From contig NZ_JAHBAH010000001.1 in NCBI RefSeq assembly GCF_020510425.1, positions 248,001 to 312,000 of the forward strand: DNA of 64,000 bases, written 5' to 3'. Each line of letters starts with the position of its first letter. Within the stretch, counting starts at the first letter, position 1. Under the pieces are notes generated by a model, which searched no databases, was not told the origin of the DNA, and was given only the letters and a program-made list of their open reading frames with translations. Position numbers and translations under genes: made by a program. Positions 16,295-26,137 of this stretch are shown here, piece after piece. Source of the DNA: Quatrionicoccus australiensis. GTDB taxonomy: Bacteria; Pseudomonadota; Gammaproteobacteria; Burkholderiales; Rhodocyclaceae.

Positions 16295-16585
16295 TCAGGA
16301 TAAGCGGACGGCCAGCCAGGTGCCGACCACGCACGCGCTGGCGCCGCCCAGCCCGAGCCAGGCCCGGCCCCCGCTGGAAAAGAAATAGGCGCCGCTGAGC
16401 ACGCCCAGCCAGATTGGCGGCACCATCCACATCGCCAGCTGCCCACGGATGGCCAGCGGCAGGTCGGCATTCAACTGTGCGAACAGGCCGCTGCAGGCAA
16501 ATGCCAGGACGCCGCCGCACAAAATGCCAGCGGCGCTTTTGGCCAGCCAGTCACGGTGCACCGCCGGGGATTTCTTCTCAGACAT
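16295..16585 (-). CDS. DUF3649 family membrane protein
   Basis: From MSEKKSPAVHRDWLAKSAAG (ATG 16585), 96 residues with three hydrophobic helices (ILCGGVLAFACSGLFAQL, GQLAMWMVPPIWLGVLSG, AWLGLGGASACVVGTWLAV). Small DUF3649 proteins are habitual partners of PepSY proteins and TonB receptors in iron uptake operons. It overlaps the DUF3325 gene by 8 bases and lies 17 bases before the PepSY gene. Confidence 0.78.
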   Translation of the reverse strand: MSEKKSPAVHRDWLAKSAAGILCGGVLAFACSGLFAQLNADLPLAIRGQLAMWMVPPIWLGVLSGAYFFSSGGRAWLGLGGASACVVGTWLAVRLS

Positions 16586-16859
16586 GCCGCCCCTTTCGCC
16601 GCATATCGAGGAAAGCACCGAGGTAGGGCAGCAGCGAGAAGAACAGCATCAGGGCGGTCAGGAACACGAAGGCCGTGGTCAGCCATTGCATTTCCCTGAC
16701 CAAAGCGAGCCAGCCCAGCGCCAGCAACAGGCCACCAAGGAACCGGGCCAGCCGGGCGCGCCAGGGAACAGGCAGCCAGCGCTGATTGGGCGAGCCCAGG
16801 TAAATGGCGGCGCAACCCGATAAAAGCAGGGCCAGACCGATCAGGAGCGACATTTTCAT
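16578..16859 (-). CDS. DUF3325 family membrane protein
   Basis: A 93-residue protein with three hydrophobic segments (SLLIGLALLLSGCAAIYLG, FLGGLLLALGWLALV, WLTTAFVFLTALMLFFSLLPYLGAF). It has the small-membrane-protein profile of DUF3325, found beside DUF3649 and PepSY genes in ferric siderophore loci. Its function is not known. The gene follows the esterase by 26 bases. Confidence 0.78.
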   Translation of the reverse strand: MKMSLLIGLALLLSGCAAIYLGSPNQRWLPVPWRARLARFLGGLLLALGWLALVREMQWLTTAFVFLTALMLFFSLLPYLGAFLDMRRKGRHV

Positions 16860-16885
16860 GGTGGATACCTTGTAGCCGGCAAGCC

Positions 16886-17791
16886 CTAAGGCTGTTCCAG
16901 GAAAAACTGCATGCCGCGCGTCATGGCCGGCAACCAGACCGGACCGTGATCCTCTCCGGCCAGTTCGTGATAGACCACCTTGTCGCGGAAGGCGGCAAGG
17001 CTCTGCAGCTTTCCGGCAAGCTCACGCGCCGCGGGAATCATCGTGCGAGTCGCCATCAGGGCCCGGACCTCGGGCGGATGGTTTCCCTTCGGCGGATTGT
17101 CCTCGAGAGCGCCGACACTGATCTGCACACGGGGTGAAATACCCGACGCGATCAATCCCGGCAATTCGCCGAGCACCCTTTTGTCCTGCCACCAGATCGA
17201 AGGACTGGACGCCAGGTAGGTCGTAAAGCCGGTCGGTCGGGTAAACAGGGCGTGCAGCACGAACAGGCCGCCGAAGGAATGACCGAACAGGGCCTGACGC
17301 TTGCGGTCAATGGGGTGGCGCGCAGCCAGCAGCGGCTTGAGTTCCCTCTCGATAAAGTCGAGAAAATGCTCGGCCCCGCCCGCCGTCGCTGCATCGCTAC
17401 GATCGTCCGGGCCGATGGTGTAGTCGCGACGCCGGGCCGTCACGTCGAAATCATCCGCGCCCGGATAGCCAATGCCGACAACGACAGGCGGCGCCAGCCC
17501 GGTCACTTCACGCCGACTTTCCGCACTGCGCGCCAGAAAGGTCGCCACGGGAAATGCCGCATTGCCGTCCAGCACATAAAGCACCGGGTAACCGTCGGCC
17601 GGCGGCGGCGAAGCCGGCACCGAAACGAATACCCGGTAGCGGAAGCCGGTTGCGGCAGCCTCGACATCCAGTTGCTGCGCTTGCGGCAAGACCACGGCGG
17701 ACCATGCGGCCGGCTCGCTCCCGGCCCGGGCCGGCGACGTTGCCGCCGCCAGCACCAGACCTGCCAGGATATTTACACTCAGGTAACGCAT
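16886..17791 (-). CDS. Periplasmic alpha/beta hydrolase, IroE/Fes-like siderophore esterase
   Basis: At 301 residues it begins with signal peptide MRYLSVNILAGLVLAAATSPARA. The esterase fold has YPVLYVLDGNAAF, nucleophile Ser172 in GHSFGG, a conserved SPSIWWQD block, and His282 in EDHGPV. This layout matches the putative esterase family (PF00756) that includes IroE, which linearises trilactone siderophores in the periplasm. It starts 5 bases after the TonB receptor stop, so it probably acts on the imported siderophore. Confidence 0.85.
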   Translation of the reverse strand: MRYLSVNILAGLVLAAATSPARAGSEPAAWSAVVLPQAQQLDVEAAATGFRYRVFVSVPASPPPADGYPVLYVLDGNAAFPVATFLARSAESRREVTGLAPPVVVGIGYPGADDFDVTARRRDYTIGPDDRSDAATAGGAEHFLDFIERELKPLLAARHPIDRKRQALFGHSFGGLFVLHALFTRPTGFTTYLASSPSIWWQDKRVLGELPGLIASGISPRVQISVGALEDNPPKGNHPPEVRALMATRTMIPAARELAGKLQSLAAFRDKVVYHELAGEDHGPVWLPAMTRGMQFFLEQP

Positions 17792-17796
17792 GCCGT

Positions 17797-19965
17797 TCAG
17801 AAATCCATCGTTGCGGAGGCCGTCACGGTGCGCGGCGCGCCCAGAGTTGCCATCGCGTAGCTGTCGCTGAAACTGCCCGACCAGTAGCGCTTGTCGAACA
17901 GGTTGTTAACGTTCACACGCAGCACCAGGGGGCGACCGCTCATCAGCGTGCGGTAACGCGCCCCGACATCGAGGATGCTCCAGCCCGAGGCCTTCTGCTG
18001 ATTGGCCGCATCGAGATACTGGCTGCTGGTGGACACGACACGACCGCTCAGCGTCAGGCCGGAAAGTGCCGGCACATCCCACTCGGCGCCCAGATTGCCC
18101 TGCCAGCGCGGGGTGCCGATGGCGACATTGCCGTTGTATTGGTTATTGGCAGTTTTGGTCTGAACGCCGCGGGAATGGGCAATCCCGCCCAGCACCCGCA
18201 GATTGCGCGTCAGCGTGCCAAAGGTATTCCACTCCAGACCGCGTACGCGCTTTTCGCCGTCGTCGGTGTAGGTCGGGTTGGTGCTGCTGCCGTTCGCAAG
18301 CGTGGTCGGCTTGGTGATTTCGAACAAGCTGACGGTGTTGGTGAAATTTCCGGCATTCCACTTGACCCCGGTCTCCATCTGTTCGGTCTCGTAGGGCGCG
18401 AACACGAAATTCTTGTTGGTGGCCGAGGTATCGGTAACCGTAGCGCCCTTGCTCAAGCCCTGAACGTAATTGCCGTACAGGGAAACACCTTGCCCCCAGG
18501 GCTTGAGAACGATCCCGAGGGCCGGCGTCACGGCACTCTTGTCGTATGACGGGATGATCACGGCGCCGGTCGCTGCGTTGTAATTAGTCGTCTTGACGTT
18601 CAGGTAGCGCAAGCCCAGCGTCAGCAAGACCCGATCCTCCATGAAGGCCAGGGTATCCACCAGCGCCAGGCTGGACAGCGTCGTTTCCGATGTTTTCGGC
18701 GCATAAGCCGGCGAATCCGGCATGACCAGCGTCGTCACCGGGTTGTAGATGTTCGAGGTCGTGCTGGTCGAGGTGGTCGCCGAGCCGCTTTCCTGCTCCA
18801 GGTTGGAGAGATGCACAACCAGTTCGTGCCCGACGTTGCCGGTGGTAAAGCGCGAACGCACGCCGGCTTCGGCCGAAACGCTATCGGTGTAGGAGCGGGT
18901 ACCGTTGGTCGCGGCGGTGAAGTTGCCATTGGCGGCGATATTGCGGGCGTGGGTTCCGTTGATGAAGCCGGTCTGCTCGAAACTCATCGCGCCCAGTCCG
19001 GCAAACAGCGAGACATTTCGATTGATTTCGTACTCGGCGCGGGCAATGACGGCCTTGCTCTCCAGCGTACCGCTGGCGCCGGGGAACAAATTGGTCCGCG
19101 GGTCGAGCGCCTTCGGGATCGGCGTAGTGCTCTGGAACCAGTACATCGCCGGCGTACCGCCGGAGAAGGATTCCTTGCCGTAATGGACATCCAGCGTAGC
19201 CTTCAGCGCTTCGCCGCGATAGTCGAACGCGCCGGAGAGGAATTGACGCTTCTTGGACTGACCGTCGAGTTCCGTGTCGCCATCGCTGAACGCGCCGTTG
19301 ATCCGGGCGCCGAACTCCTTGCGCTCGCCGAAACGCCGGCCCGCATCGACACTCGTCATCAGTTGCCCGGCCGATTGATAGCCGACCGAGACGCGGGTCA
19401 GCGGATCGTCACCTGCCCGCTTGGGGACCAGGTTGATCACCCCGCCGACCCCGCCGCCCGGCGGCATGCCGCTGAACAGCGCACTCGGGCCTTTCAATAC
19501 CTCGACCCGCTCCATTGCCTCGAGCGGCACATGGCCGCTAGGCGCCAGGCCGAACATGCCGTTGATCGCGATTTCGGAAGAATTGACGTCAAAACCGCGC
19601 ACCCGGAAATTTTCGTAGGCGTGCCCGCTCGTGGTTGTAAAACGGACCGACGCCTCGTTGGCCATCACATCGGCAATGCTTCGCGCCTGCTGATTCTCGA
19701 TCAGTTCGGCGGTATAACTGGTGATATTGAACGGGGTGTCCATGACATTCCGGTTGCCCAGCGCGCCCAGGCGCGCCCCCTTGGCAACCTGGCCGCCGGC
19801 GTAGGGCGCGGGCAAGTCGGACGGCTGATCCGCACTTGCCGACACATTTACTGTCGGCAGCGTCCGTTCGATTTCGGCATTTTCATTGGTGGCGGATTGG
19901 GCCAAGGCCCATTGCGGCAGAGCAAGCATGCCCATGGCCAGTGCGATTGGAGTCATTCGCAGCAT
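17797..19965 (-). CDS. TonB-dependent siderophore receptor
   Basis: From ATG 19965 (MLRMTPIALAMGMLALPQWALA signal peptide), 722 residues. A TonB box-like VNVSA, a plug domain (DTPFNITSYTAELIENQ, VRFTTTSGHAYENFRVRGFD, LKGPSALFSGMPPGGGVGG) and a 22-strand barrel ending in VNNLFDKRYWSGSF...TASATMDF with a terminal Phe are all seen. These are characteristic of FhuE/FpvA-like ferric siderophore receptors. It is the first gene of the five-gene operon and has a Fur-like box about 112 bases upstream. Confidence 0.93.
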   Translation of the reverse strand: MLRMTPIALAMGMLALPQWALAQSATNENAEIERTLPTVNVSASADQPSDLPAPYAGGQVAKGARLGALGNRNVMDTPFNITSYTAELIENQQARSIADVMANEASVRFTTTSGHAYENFRVRGFDVNSSEIAINGMFGLAPSGHVPLEAMERVEVLKGPSALFSGMPPGGGVGGVINLVPKRAGDDPLTRVSVGYQSAGQLMTSVDAGRRFGERKEFGARINGAFSDGDTELDGQSKKRQFLSGAFDYRGEALKATLDVHYGKESFSGGTPAMYWFQSTTPIPKALDPRTNLFPGASGTLESKAVIARAEYEINRNVSLFAGLGAMSFEQTGFINGTHARNIAANGNFTAATNGTRSYTDSVSAEAGVRSRFTTGNVGHELVVHLSNLEQESGSATTSTSTTSNIYNPVTTLVMPDSPAYAPKTSETTLSSLALVDTLAFMEDRVLLTLGLRYLNVKTTNYNAATGAVIIPSYDKSAVTPALGIVLKPWGQGVSLYGNYVQGLSKGATVTDTSATNKNFVFAPYETEQMETGVKWNAGNFTNTVSLFEITKPTTLANGSSTNPTYTDDGEKRVRGLEWNTFGTLTRNLRVLGGIAHSRGVQTKTANNQYNGNVAIGTPRWQGNLGAEWDVPALSGLTLSGRVVSTSSQYLDAANQQKASGWSILDVGARYRTLMSGRPLVLRVNVNNLFDKRYWSGSFSDSYAMATLGAPRTVTASATMDF

Positions 19966-20076
19966 TGTGTTTTCCCTGAAAAGAAACACTGGCTGGCGAA
20001 GGCTGGCTTGTGTAGCACGTGTTGGCTTGTCCCGGCGGGACAAATGAAAGAGGTACAACCTTTTTAAATTTTAGTT

Positions 20077-20095
20077 GAGAATGACTTGCATTTGC
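20077..20095. promoter_or_regulatory. Fur box-like inverted repeat
   Basis: GAGAATGACTTGCATTTGC agrees with about 12 of the 19 positions of the Fur consensus and lies in the AT-rich divergent gap upstream of the siderophore receptor. Iron repression of the operon is the expected result. Confidence 0.55.
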
Positions 20096-20187
20096 AACCA
20101 CAAGCATTTTTCAACAGGTTTACCGATGTCGTGCCAGGCTGGACAGGCATTCGCCAGCGATCGCAACTCGCCATCGGCGCTCGAAGC

Positions 20188-20253
20188 GCCGCCCACCGGT
20201 CGACTGCCCGGAAAAAGCCAAATTGCCGGGAATGCTGGTCATTTGCCGCGAAG
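20188..20253. repeat. Long form of the GGTCGACC repeat, copy B
   Basis: Matches 14491-14555 over its whole length, with a few substitutions and small indels, between the Fur-like box and ettA. Confidence 0.7.
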
Positions 20254-20299
20254 CCTCGTAGACTTTGCGGCTATTCATTTCCAGCGACAGGCAAGGTCC

Positions 20300-21964
20300 A
20301 TGGCTCAATACGTAATGTCGATGCTGCGCGTCAGCAAGATCGTCCCGCCCAAGCGGCAGATCATCAAGGATATTTCCCTCTCCTTCTTCCCCGGCGCCAA
20401 GATCGGCCTGCTCGGTCTGAACGGTTCCGGCAAGTCGACCGTGCTCAAGATCATGGCCGGCGTGGACAAGGAATACGACGGCGAAGTGCAGCACCTGGCC
20501 GGCGTTTCGATCGGCTACCTGCCGCAGGAACCGCAGCTCGACGCGAGCAAGACGGTCAAGGAAGAAATCGAATCCGCCCTCGGCGAAGTCATGCAGGCGC
20601 AGGCCAAGCTCGATGAAGTCTATGCCGCCTACGCCGACCCGGACGCCGATTTCGACAAGCTGGCCGAAGAACAGGCCCGTCTCGAAGCGATCATCTCGAC
20701 CGCCGGTTCCGACACCGAAGCGCAGATGGAACTGGCCGCCGACGCGCTGCGTCTGCCGCCCTGGGAAGCCGTGATCGGCAACCTGTCCGGCGGTGAAAAA
20801 CGCCGCGTCGCGCTGTGCAAGCTGCTGCTCGCCAAGCCCGACATGCTGCTGCTCGACGAACCGACCAACCACTTGGACGCCGAATCGGTCGAATGGCTGG
20901 AACAGTTCCTCGTCCGCTTCCCCGGCACCGTCGTCGCCGTCACCCACGACCGCTACTTCCTCGACAACGCCGCCGAGTGGATTCTCGAACTCGACCGCGG
21001 CCACGGCATTCCGTACAAGGGTAACTACTCGTCCTGGCTGGAGCAGAAGGAAGCCCGTCTGGAAACCGAAAACAAGCAGATCGACGCCCACATGAAGGCG
21101 ATGAAGCAGGAACTGGAATGGGTGCGCTCGAATCCGAAGGCGCGCCAGGCCAAGTCCAAGTCGCGTCTGGCCCGTTTCGAGGAAATGTCGAGCCAGGAAT
21201 ACCAGAAGCGCAACGAAACCCAGGAAATCTTCATCCCGGTCGGCGAGCGCCTGGGCGGCAAGGTCATCGAGTTTGCTGGCGTCACCAAGACCTTCGGCGA
21301 CAAGCTGCTGATGGACAACGTCAGCTTCACGATCCCGGCCGGCGCCATCGTCGGCATTATCGGCCCGAACGGCGCCGGTAAATCGACGCTGTTCAAGATG
21401 ATCACCGGCCAGCAGCAGCCGGACTCCGGTACGGTCGACATCGGCCCGACGGTCAAAATCGCCTACGTCGACCAGTCGCGCGACTGCCTCGACGGTTCCA
21501 AGACGGTGTTCGAGGAACTGGCTCAGGGCAGCGACATCCTGCAGATCGGCAAGTTCGAAATGCCGTCGCGCGCCTACATCGGCCGCTTCAACTTCAAGGG
21601 CGCCGACCAGGGCAAGCAGGTCGGCAACCTGTCCGGCGGCGAACGCGGTCGTCTGCACCTGGCCAAGACGCTGATGACCGGCGGCAACGTCCTGCTGCTC
21701 GACGAACCGTCGAACGACCTCGACGTGGAAACGCTGCGCGCCCTGGAAGATGCGCTGCTCGAATTCCCCGGTTGCGCGATGGTCATCTCGCACGATCGCT
21801 GGTTCCTCGACCGCATCTGTACGCACATCCTGGCCGCTGAAGGCGATTCGCAATGGAACTTCTTCGAAGGCAACTTCCAGGAATACGAGGAAGACAAGAA
21901 GAAGCGCCTCGGCGAAGAAGGCGCCAAGCCGAAGCGTATCCGCTACAAGCCGATCACGCGCTGA
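20300..21964 (+). CDS. ettA: Energy-dependent translational throttle protein EttA (ABC-F)
   Basis: From ATG 20300 (CAAGG upstream), 554 residues, the usual EttA length. It has two ABC cassettes: Walker A GLNGSGKS and GPNGAGKS, signature LSGGEKRR and LSGGERGR, Walker [13 protein letters not shown] and [11 protein letters not shown]. The P-site tRNA interaction linker lies between them ([20 protein letters not shown]). EttA binds the ribosomal E site and gates the first elongation steps according to ATP/ADP ratio. The open frame upstream crosses the intergenic repeat and is not coding. Confidence 0.96.
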   Translation: MAQYVMSMLRVSKIVPPKRQIIKDISLSFFPGAKIGLLGLNGSGKSTVLKIMAGVDKEYDGEVQHLAGVSIGYLPQEPQLDASKTVKEEIESALGEVMQAQAKLDEVYAAYADPDADFDKLAEEQARLEAIISTAGSDTEAQMELAADALRLPPWEAVIGNLSGGEKRRVALCKLLLAKPDMLLLDEPTNHLDAESVEWLEQFLVRFPGTVVAVTHDRYFLDNAAEWILELDRGHGIPYKGNYSSWLEQKEARLETENKQIDAHMKAMKQELEWVRSNPKARQAKSKSRLARFEEMSSQEYQKRNETQEIFIPVGERLGGKVIEFAGVTKTFGDKLLMDNVSFTIPAGAIVGIIGPNGAGKSTLFKMITGQQQPDSGTVDIGPTVKIAYVDQSRDCLDGSKTVFEELAQGSDILQIGKFEMPSRAYIGRFNFKGADQGKQVGNLSGGERGRLHLAKTLMTGGNVLLLDEPSNDLDVETLRALEDALLEFPGCAMVISHDRWFLDRICTHILAAEGDSQWNFFEGNFQEYEEDKKKRLGEEGAKPKRIRYKPITR

Positions 21965-22028
21965 GGCCGGACCGCGCGTACCGCCGTTTTCGCGGGCGGT
22001 ACGCGGTCAACCGCCAGCCACCATGCAA

Positions 22029-22060
22029 AACGGGCGCCGTATGGCGCCCGTTCTTCTTTT
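22029..22060 (+). terminator. Rho-independent terminator after ettA
   Basis: Hairpin AACGGGCGCC/GGCGCCCGTT followed by CTTCTTTTTG. It serves ettA and faces the end of the minus-strand gene at 22104. Confidence 0.75.
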
Positions 22061-22103
22061 TGCCCCCCGCCATGGCGGAAGGCCAAAACCGGATATTTGG
22101 GGA

Positions 22104-22382
22104 TTAGTGCTTCAGATTGGCGGAGAACACAGCCTTGGTATTTTCGGAAAACTGGAATTCGTTGAAAGCGCGATCGATGGCGGCTTCGTTGCGGCCTTCG
22201 GAGCGATCTTCGAAGTTGATGCCGATGACCTTGCCGTTGGCAGCCAGGGTCTGGAAGGCAAAACGCCAACGTTGTGCTTCAGCCAGCCGCTCACGCAGTT
22301 CGGCTTCGTTGGAAATGGTAATACCGGCGTTTTTCAGGGAATCAAGAAACTGTTCGAAAGATTCGTTGCTCAAACTGCCCAT
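22104..22382 (-). CDS. Small conserved protein of unknown function
   Basis: From ATG 22382 (GGAGAGAC upstream), 92 residues, beginning MGSLSNESFEQFLDSLKNAG and containing a helical segment NEAELRERLAEAQRWRFAFQ and an F/N-rich end. No domain is recognised. The much longer frame open through 23438 is a shadow of the methyltransferase on the other strand. Gene start, SD and the following promoter gap support a real gene. Confidence 0.7.
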   Translation of the reverse strand: MGSLSNESFEQFLDSLKNAGITISNEAELRERLAEAQRWRFAFQTLAANGKVIGINFEDRSEGRNEAAIDRAFNEFQFSENTKAVFSANLKH

Positions 22383-22526
22383 TTGTCTCTCCGTGTTTAG
22401 ATGCGGTGTTGGATCACCATGAGCCGAATAACGACCCGGTATTGATTCGGTTGACACAAAAGTAATAGAAATTTCAAAACTTTTTTCGCCGCGGCAAAGC
22501 GTCGTCAAATGCGATAATCGCGCCCT

Positions 22527-23360
22527 ATGAAAAAGCCGAACATCCCCGCCGAAATCCCGGAAATCCGCCCCGGCCAGTCCATCGAACTGCTCAAGGAACT
22601 GCACATCCTGACCCGCGACGGCAAGCTGAACCAGGACACGCGGCGCAAGCTCAAGCAGGTCTATCACCTCTATCAATTCATCGAACCGCTGCTCGCCGAC
22701 GCCACCAGCCTGGCCGACCACGGCGCCGGCAAGTCTTACCTCGGCTTCATCCTCTACGACCTGTATTTCAAGGCGCGCCAGGCGGACGAACAGCACGGCC
22801 ACATCTACGGCATCGAGACGCGCAAGGAACTGGTCGAGAAATCGCGCGAGCTGGCCAAGCGTCTCGGCTTCGCCGGCATGAGCTTTCTCGATGTCACGGT
22901 CGAGGAGTCGACGCACTCCGCCGCCCTGCCCGCGCAGATCGACGTCGTCACTGCGCTGCATGCCTGCAACACCGCGACCGACGATGCGATCCGCTTCGCG
23001 CTGGAGAAGAACGCCAAACATATCGTGCTGGTACCTTGCTGCCAGGCCGAAGTCGCCGCGACGATGCGCGCCCGCAAGAACGAGTCGCTGGGCAAGACGC
23101 CGCTTTCCGAACTGTGGCGCCACCCGATCCACACACGCGAACTCGGCAGCCATCTGACCAACGTGCTGCGCTGCCTGCTGCTCGAGGCGCACGGCTACGA
23201 CGTCACCGTCACCGAACTGGTCGGCTGGGAACATTCGATGAAGAACGAGCTGATCATCGCCAGCAAGCGCGGCGCCCCCAGGAAAAATGCCCGCGAACGC
23301 GCCGAGGCCATCCTGCGCGAGTTCAATATCGAGGAACTTGCGCCGCGTTTCGCATACTAA
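22527..23360 (+). CDS. SAM-dependent methyltransferase (Methyltransf_32-like)
   Basis: At 277 residues, an N-terminal helical part (IELLKELHILTRDGKLNQDTRRKLKQ) precedes a Rossmann methyltransferase core. Motif I is ADHGAGKSYLGFILYDL, followed by IYGIETRKELVEKSRELAKRLG and VVTALHACNTATDDAI, then a VPCCQAEV motif. This is the family of PF13679 proteins, likely RNA or protein methylases; the substrate is unknown. It is followed 7 bases later by rlhA, which suggests an rRNA-modification link by context only. Confidence 0.8.
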   Translation: MKKPNIPAEIPEIRPGQSIELLKELHILTRDGKLNQDTRRKLKQVYHLYQFIEPLLADATSLADHGAGKSYLGFILYDLYFKARQADEQHGHIYGIETRKELVEKSRELAKRLGFAGMSFLDVTVEESTHSAALPAQIDVVTALHACNTATDDAIRFALEKNAKHIVLVPCCQAEVAATMRARKNESLGKTPLSELWRHPIHTRELGSHLTNVLRCLLLEAHGYDVTVTELVGWEHSMKNELIIASKRGAPRKNARERAEAILREFNIEELAPRFAY

Positions 23361-23367
23361 GTTGCCC

Positions 23368-25257
23368 ATGACCCGTATCCAACACCCGCTCGAACTCCTC
23401 GCCCCGGCCAAGAACGCCGACTTCGGCATCGAAGCCATCCGGCACGGCGCCGATGCCGTCTATATCGGCGGTCCGGCCTTCGGTGCGCGCTACGGCGCCG
23501 GCAACACCATCGAAGACATCGCCCGCCTGTGCGAATTCGCGCACCGCTTCCGTGCCAAGGTTTTTGTCGCGCTGAACACCATCCTGCGCGACGACGAACT
23601 CGAAGAAGCCCGCCAACTGGCCTGGAAAATCTATGAAGCCGGCGCCGACGCGCTGATCATCCAGGACATGGGCCTGCTCGAAGTCGAACTGCCGCCGATC
23701 CAGCTGCATGCCAGCACGCAGACCGACAATCGCAATCCGGCCAAGGTGAAATTCCTCGAAGACGCCGGTTTCTCGCAGGTCGTGCTGGCGCGCGAGATGA
23801 CGATCAAGGAAGTCGAGAAGGTTGCCGCGGAAACGACGCTCGCCCTCGAATATTTCGTGCATGGCGCACTGTGCGTCGCCTATTCCGGCCAGTGCTTCAT
23901 CAGCCACGCCCACACCGGGCGCAGCGCCAACCGCGGCGAATGTTCGCAGGCCTGCCGCCTGCCCTACACACTGATCGACGACAAGGGCAAGACGATCACC
24001 GAGAACCAGCATCTGCTGTCGATGAAGGACAACAACCAGACACAGAACATGCTGGAACTGGCGCGCGCCGGCGTCTCGTCCTTCAAGATCGAAGGCCGCC
24101 TGAAGGACCTCTCCTACGTCAAGAACATCACGGCGCACTACCGCCAGTTGCTCGACGAAATCATCGCCGAAAACCCGGAATTCACCCGCGCTTCAAGCGG
24201 CAGCAGCACTTTTACCTTCGAGCCGCAACCGGAGAAGACCTTCAACCGCGGCTACACCGACTATTTCGCCAACGAGCGCCAGGACGACATCGGCGCCTTC
24301 GATTCGCCGGCTTTCGTCGGCGAGCTGATCGGCGAAGTCGTCGAGATCGGCGACGGCTGGTTTACGGTCAACGCCGAAAAACCCTTCAATAACGGCGACG
24401 GCATCTGCTTCTACGACGCGCATGGCGACGTGGTCGGCGTACGCATCAACCGGGCCGAAGGCACCAAGCTCTTCCCGGTCGAGATTCCCGCCGAACTGAC
24501 CGAAGGCACCACGCTGTTCCGCAACCGCGACCAGGAATTCGAGCGCTCACTGGAAAAGGACTCGGCCGAACGCCGCGTCGCCGTACAACCCGTGTTCGCC
24601 GAGACGGAAAACGGCTTTTCCCTGACGTTGACCGATGAGGACAATGTGTCCGTAACGGTCAACCTCGTCCACGGCCAGGAAATCGCCCAGAACGCCGAAC
24701 GGGCGACGAATACGCTGAAAGACAGCCTCGGCAAGTTCGGCAACACGATGTTCAGCGCGCAACCGGTCGAACTCAAGCTCAGCCAGCCGTGGTTCCTGCC
24801 GGTCGGTACGCTCAATGCGCTGCGCCGCGAGGCCACCGAAAAGCTGGAAGCAGCCCGCATCGCGACCCACCCGCGTCCGCCGCGCGCCGCACCCGCTGCC
24901 AATCCCGTGCCCTACCCGCAGGACGAACTGACCTATCTCGGCAATGTCTTCAACGCCAAGGCCCGTCATTTCTACGAGAAGCATGGCGTCCAGCTGATCG
25001 CCGACGCCTACGAGGCGAACCAGGAAAAGGGCATGGTGTCGCTGATGATCACCCGCCACTGCCTGCGCTACAGCTTCAACCTGTGCCCGAAGGAAGTGAA
25101 GCACCTGAAGCCGGACCCGATGACCCTGGTCAATGGCAGCGAAAAGCTGATCCTCAAGTTCGACTGCAAGGCCTGCGAAATGCACGTCATCGGCAAGATG
25201 AAAAAAGGCGTCACGCTCAATCTCGGTACGGTACGCCCGACCGCGGCCTGCGGCTGA
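23368..25257 (+). CDS. rlhA: U32 family protein RlhA (23S rRNA C2501 hydroxylation)
   Basis: From ATG 23368, 629 residues. The U32 core starts MTRIQHPLELLAPAKN and has DAVYIGGPAFGAR, LQ-type HASTQTDN and the iron-sulfur cysteines (GALCVAYSGQCFISHAHTGRSANRGECSQACR). An extended C-terminal collagenase-like region ends with Cys-rich FNLCPKEVKHLKPDPMTL and FDCKACEMHVIGKM. The length fits the YdcP/RlhA subgroup, which makes 5-hydroxycytidine at 23S C2501 using prephenate-linked chemistry, rather than the shorter TrhP or UbiU/V. It is probably cotranscribed with the methyltransferase. Confidence 0.85.
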   Translation: MTRIQHPLELLAPAKNADFGIEAIRHGADAVYIGGPAFGARYGAGNTIEDIARLCEFAHRFRAKVFVALNTILRDDELEEARQLAWKIYEAGADALIIQDMGLLEVELPPIQLHASTQTDNRNPAKVKFLEDAGFSQVVLAREMTIKEVEKVAAETTLALEYFVHGALCVAYSGQCFISHAHTGRSANRGECSQACRLPYTLIDDKGKTITENQHLLSMKDNNQTQNMLELARAGVSSFKIEGRLKDLSYVKNITAHYRQLLDEIIAENPEFTRASSGSSTFTFEPQPEKTFNRGYTDYFANERQDDIGAFDSPAFVGELIGEVVEIGDGWFTVNAEKPFNNGDGICFYDAHGDVVGVRINRAEGTKLFPVEIPAELTEGTTLFRNRDQEFERSLEKDSAERRVAVQPVFAETENGFSLTLTDEDNVSVTVNLVHGQEIAQNAERATNTLKDSLGKFGNTMFSAQPVELKLSQPWFLPVGTLNALRREATEKLEAARIATHPRPPRAAPAANPVPYPQDELTYLGNVFNAKARHFYEKHGVQLIADAYEANQEKGMVSLMITRHCLRYSFNLCPKEVKHLKPDPMTLVNGSEKLILKFDCKACEMHVIGKMKKGVTLNLGTVRPTAACG

Positions 25258-25426
25258 AGCGGCTTTCCGGAAGCTGCCGTGATCGCTCAATAGGTAGCGA
25301 CACTGCTTGGCAGGACTCTAAACCCCTCCCGGCCTCCCCTTTTCAGGGGAGGAGAAAATCATCCGGCCTTAACCTGGCCGCCTACATCGAAGGGGACATG
25401 ACTCGCGGGAGATTGCGTGCGATTTT

Positions 25427-26137
25427 TCAGGCCGGCTTGCGCAGCAGGTCGACGCGCTGCGGGTTGTGGAAGGTGTAGCCGTCCGGCCCGGCGAAGGACT
25501 CGAACTTTGCCTGCACCTGCCGGTAGAGCTCCGGCGACAGGCGGTGGTCGCTGTGCGTGACCTGGATCATGCGCGTGTCGAACTGCGCGAAGTTGTCGAA
25601 AGAGCTGCGCGTATTGAAGAACAGCTGCTTTTCCAGCGTCAGGCTGCCCGATTCGACCGCCTTGCAGACCGCGGCAAAAGCCGCTTCGCGGACCAGCTTC
25701 TCGTCGTGGAACAGGCGGAACACCTCGTTCAGGTTGCCGGCAAAGACCGGTTCGGAAATCCAGGCCAGACCGCCCGGCTTGAGGACACGGGCGATTTCGG
25801 CAAGCGCCGCATCCATATCGGCAACCGGCACATGGTGCAGGGACTTGAACATCAGCACGATGTCGACACTCGCATCTGCCGCCGGAATCGCCTCGGCCCC
25901 GCCATGCGCAAAACGCACCGTCGGCAGATCGGCGATTTCCAGGTTACGCGCGTGCTGGATGGTATCGACTTCGAGCGCCAGGATCTGCGCCGGCCGGCCG
26001 CTGGCCGCCAGTTGCCGCGTCTTGTCGGCGCGGCCGCAGCCGAGTTCAAGGACATGCGCCGCGTCGAGCGGCAATTCGGCGAACAGCAACTGCATTTCGT
26101 TGCACAGCGTGGTCTGGGTCGGGTCGGCGATCTGCAT
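25427..26137 (-). CDS. Class I SAM-dependent methyltransferase
   Basis: 236 residues with motif I VLELGCGRADKTRQLA, an acidic ribose-binding LALEVDTIQHA, motif II/III (VDIVLMFKSLHHVPVADMD) and post-motif ARVLKPGGLAWISEPVF, a Methyltransf_11/25 pattern. The C-terminal part is unlike UbiE and its substrate is not evident. It stands alone, divergent from the zinc-ribbon gene. The gap before it (25258-25426) holds a hairpin CTCCCC/GGGGAG without a T-run. Confidence 0.85.
   Translation of the reverse strand: MQIADPTQTTLCNEMQLLFAELPLDAAHVLELGCGRADKTRQLAASGRPAQILALEVDTIQHARNLEIADLPTVRFAHGGAEAIPAADASVDIVLMFKSLHHVPVADMDAALAEIARVLKPGGLAWISEPVFAGNLNEVFRLFHDEKLVREAAFAAVCKAVESGSLTLEKQLFFNTRSSFDNFAQFDTRMIQVTHSDHRLSPELYRQVQAKFESFAGPDGYTFHNPQRVDLLRKPA

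Noticed and set aside
25317..25362. Hairpin CCTCCCC/GGGGAGG after rlhA as terminator
   Set aside because: No T-run on either strand, so not called as a terminator.
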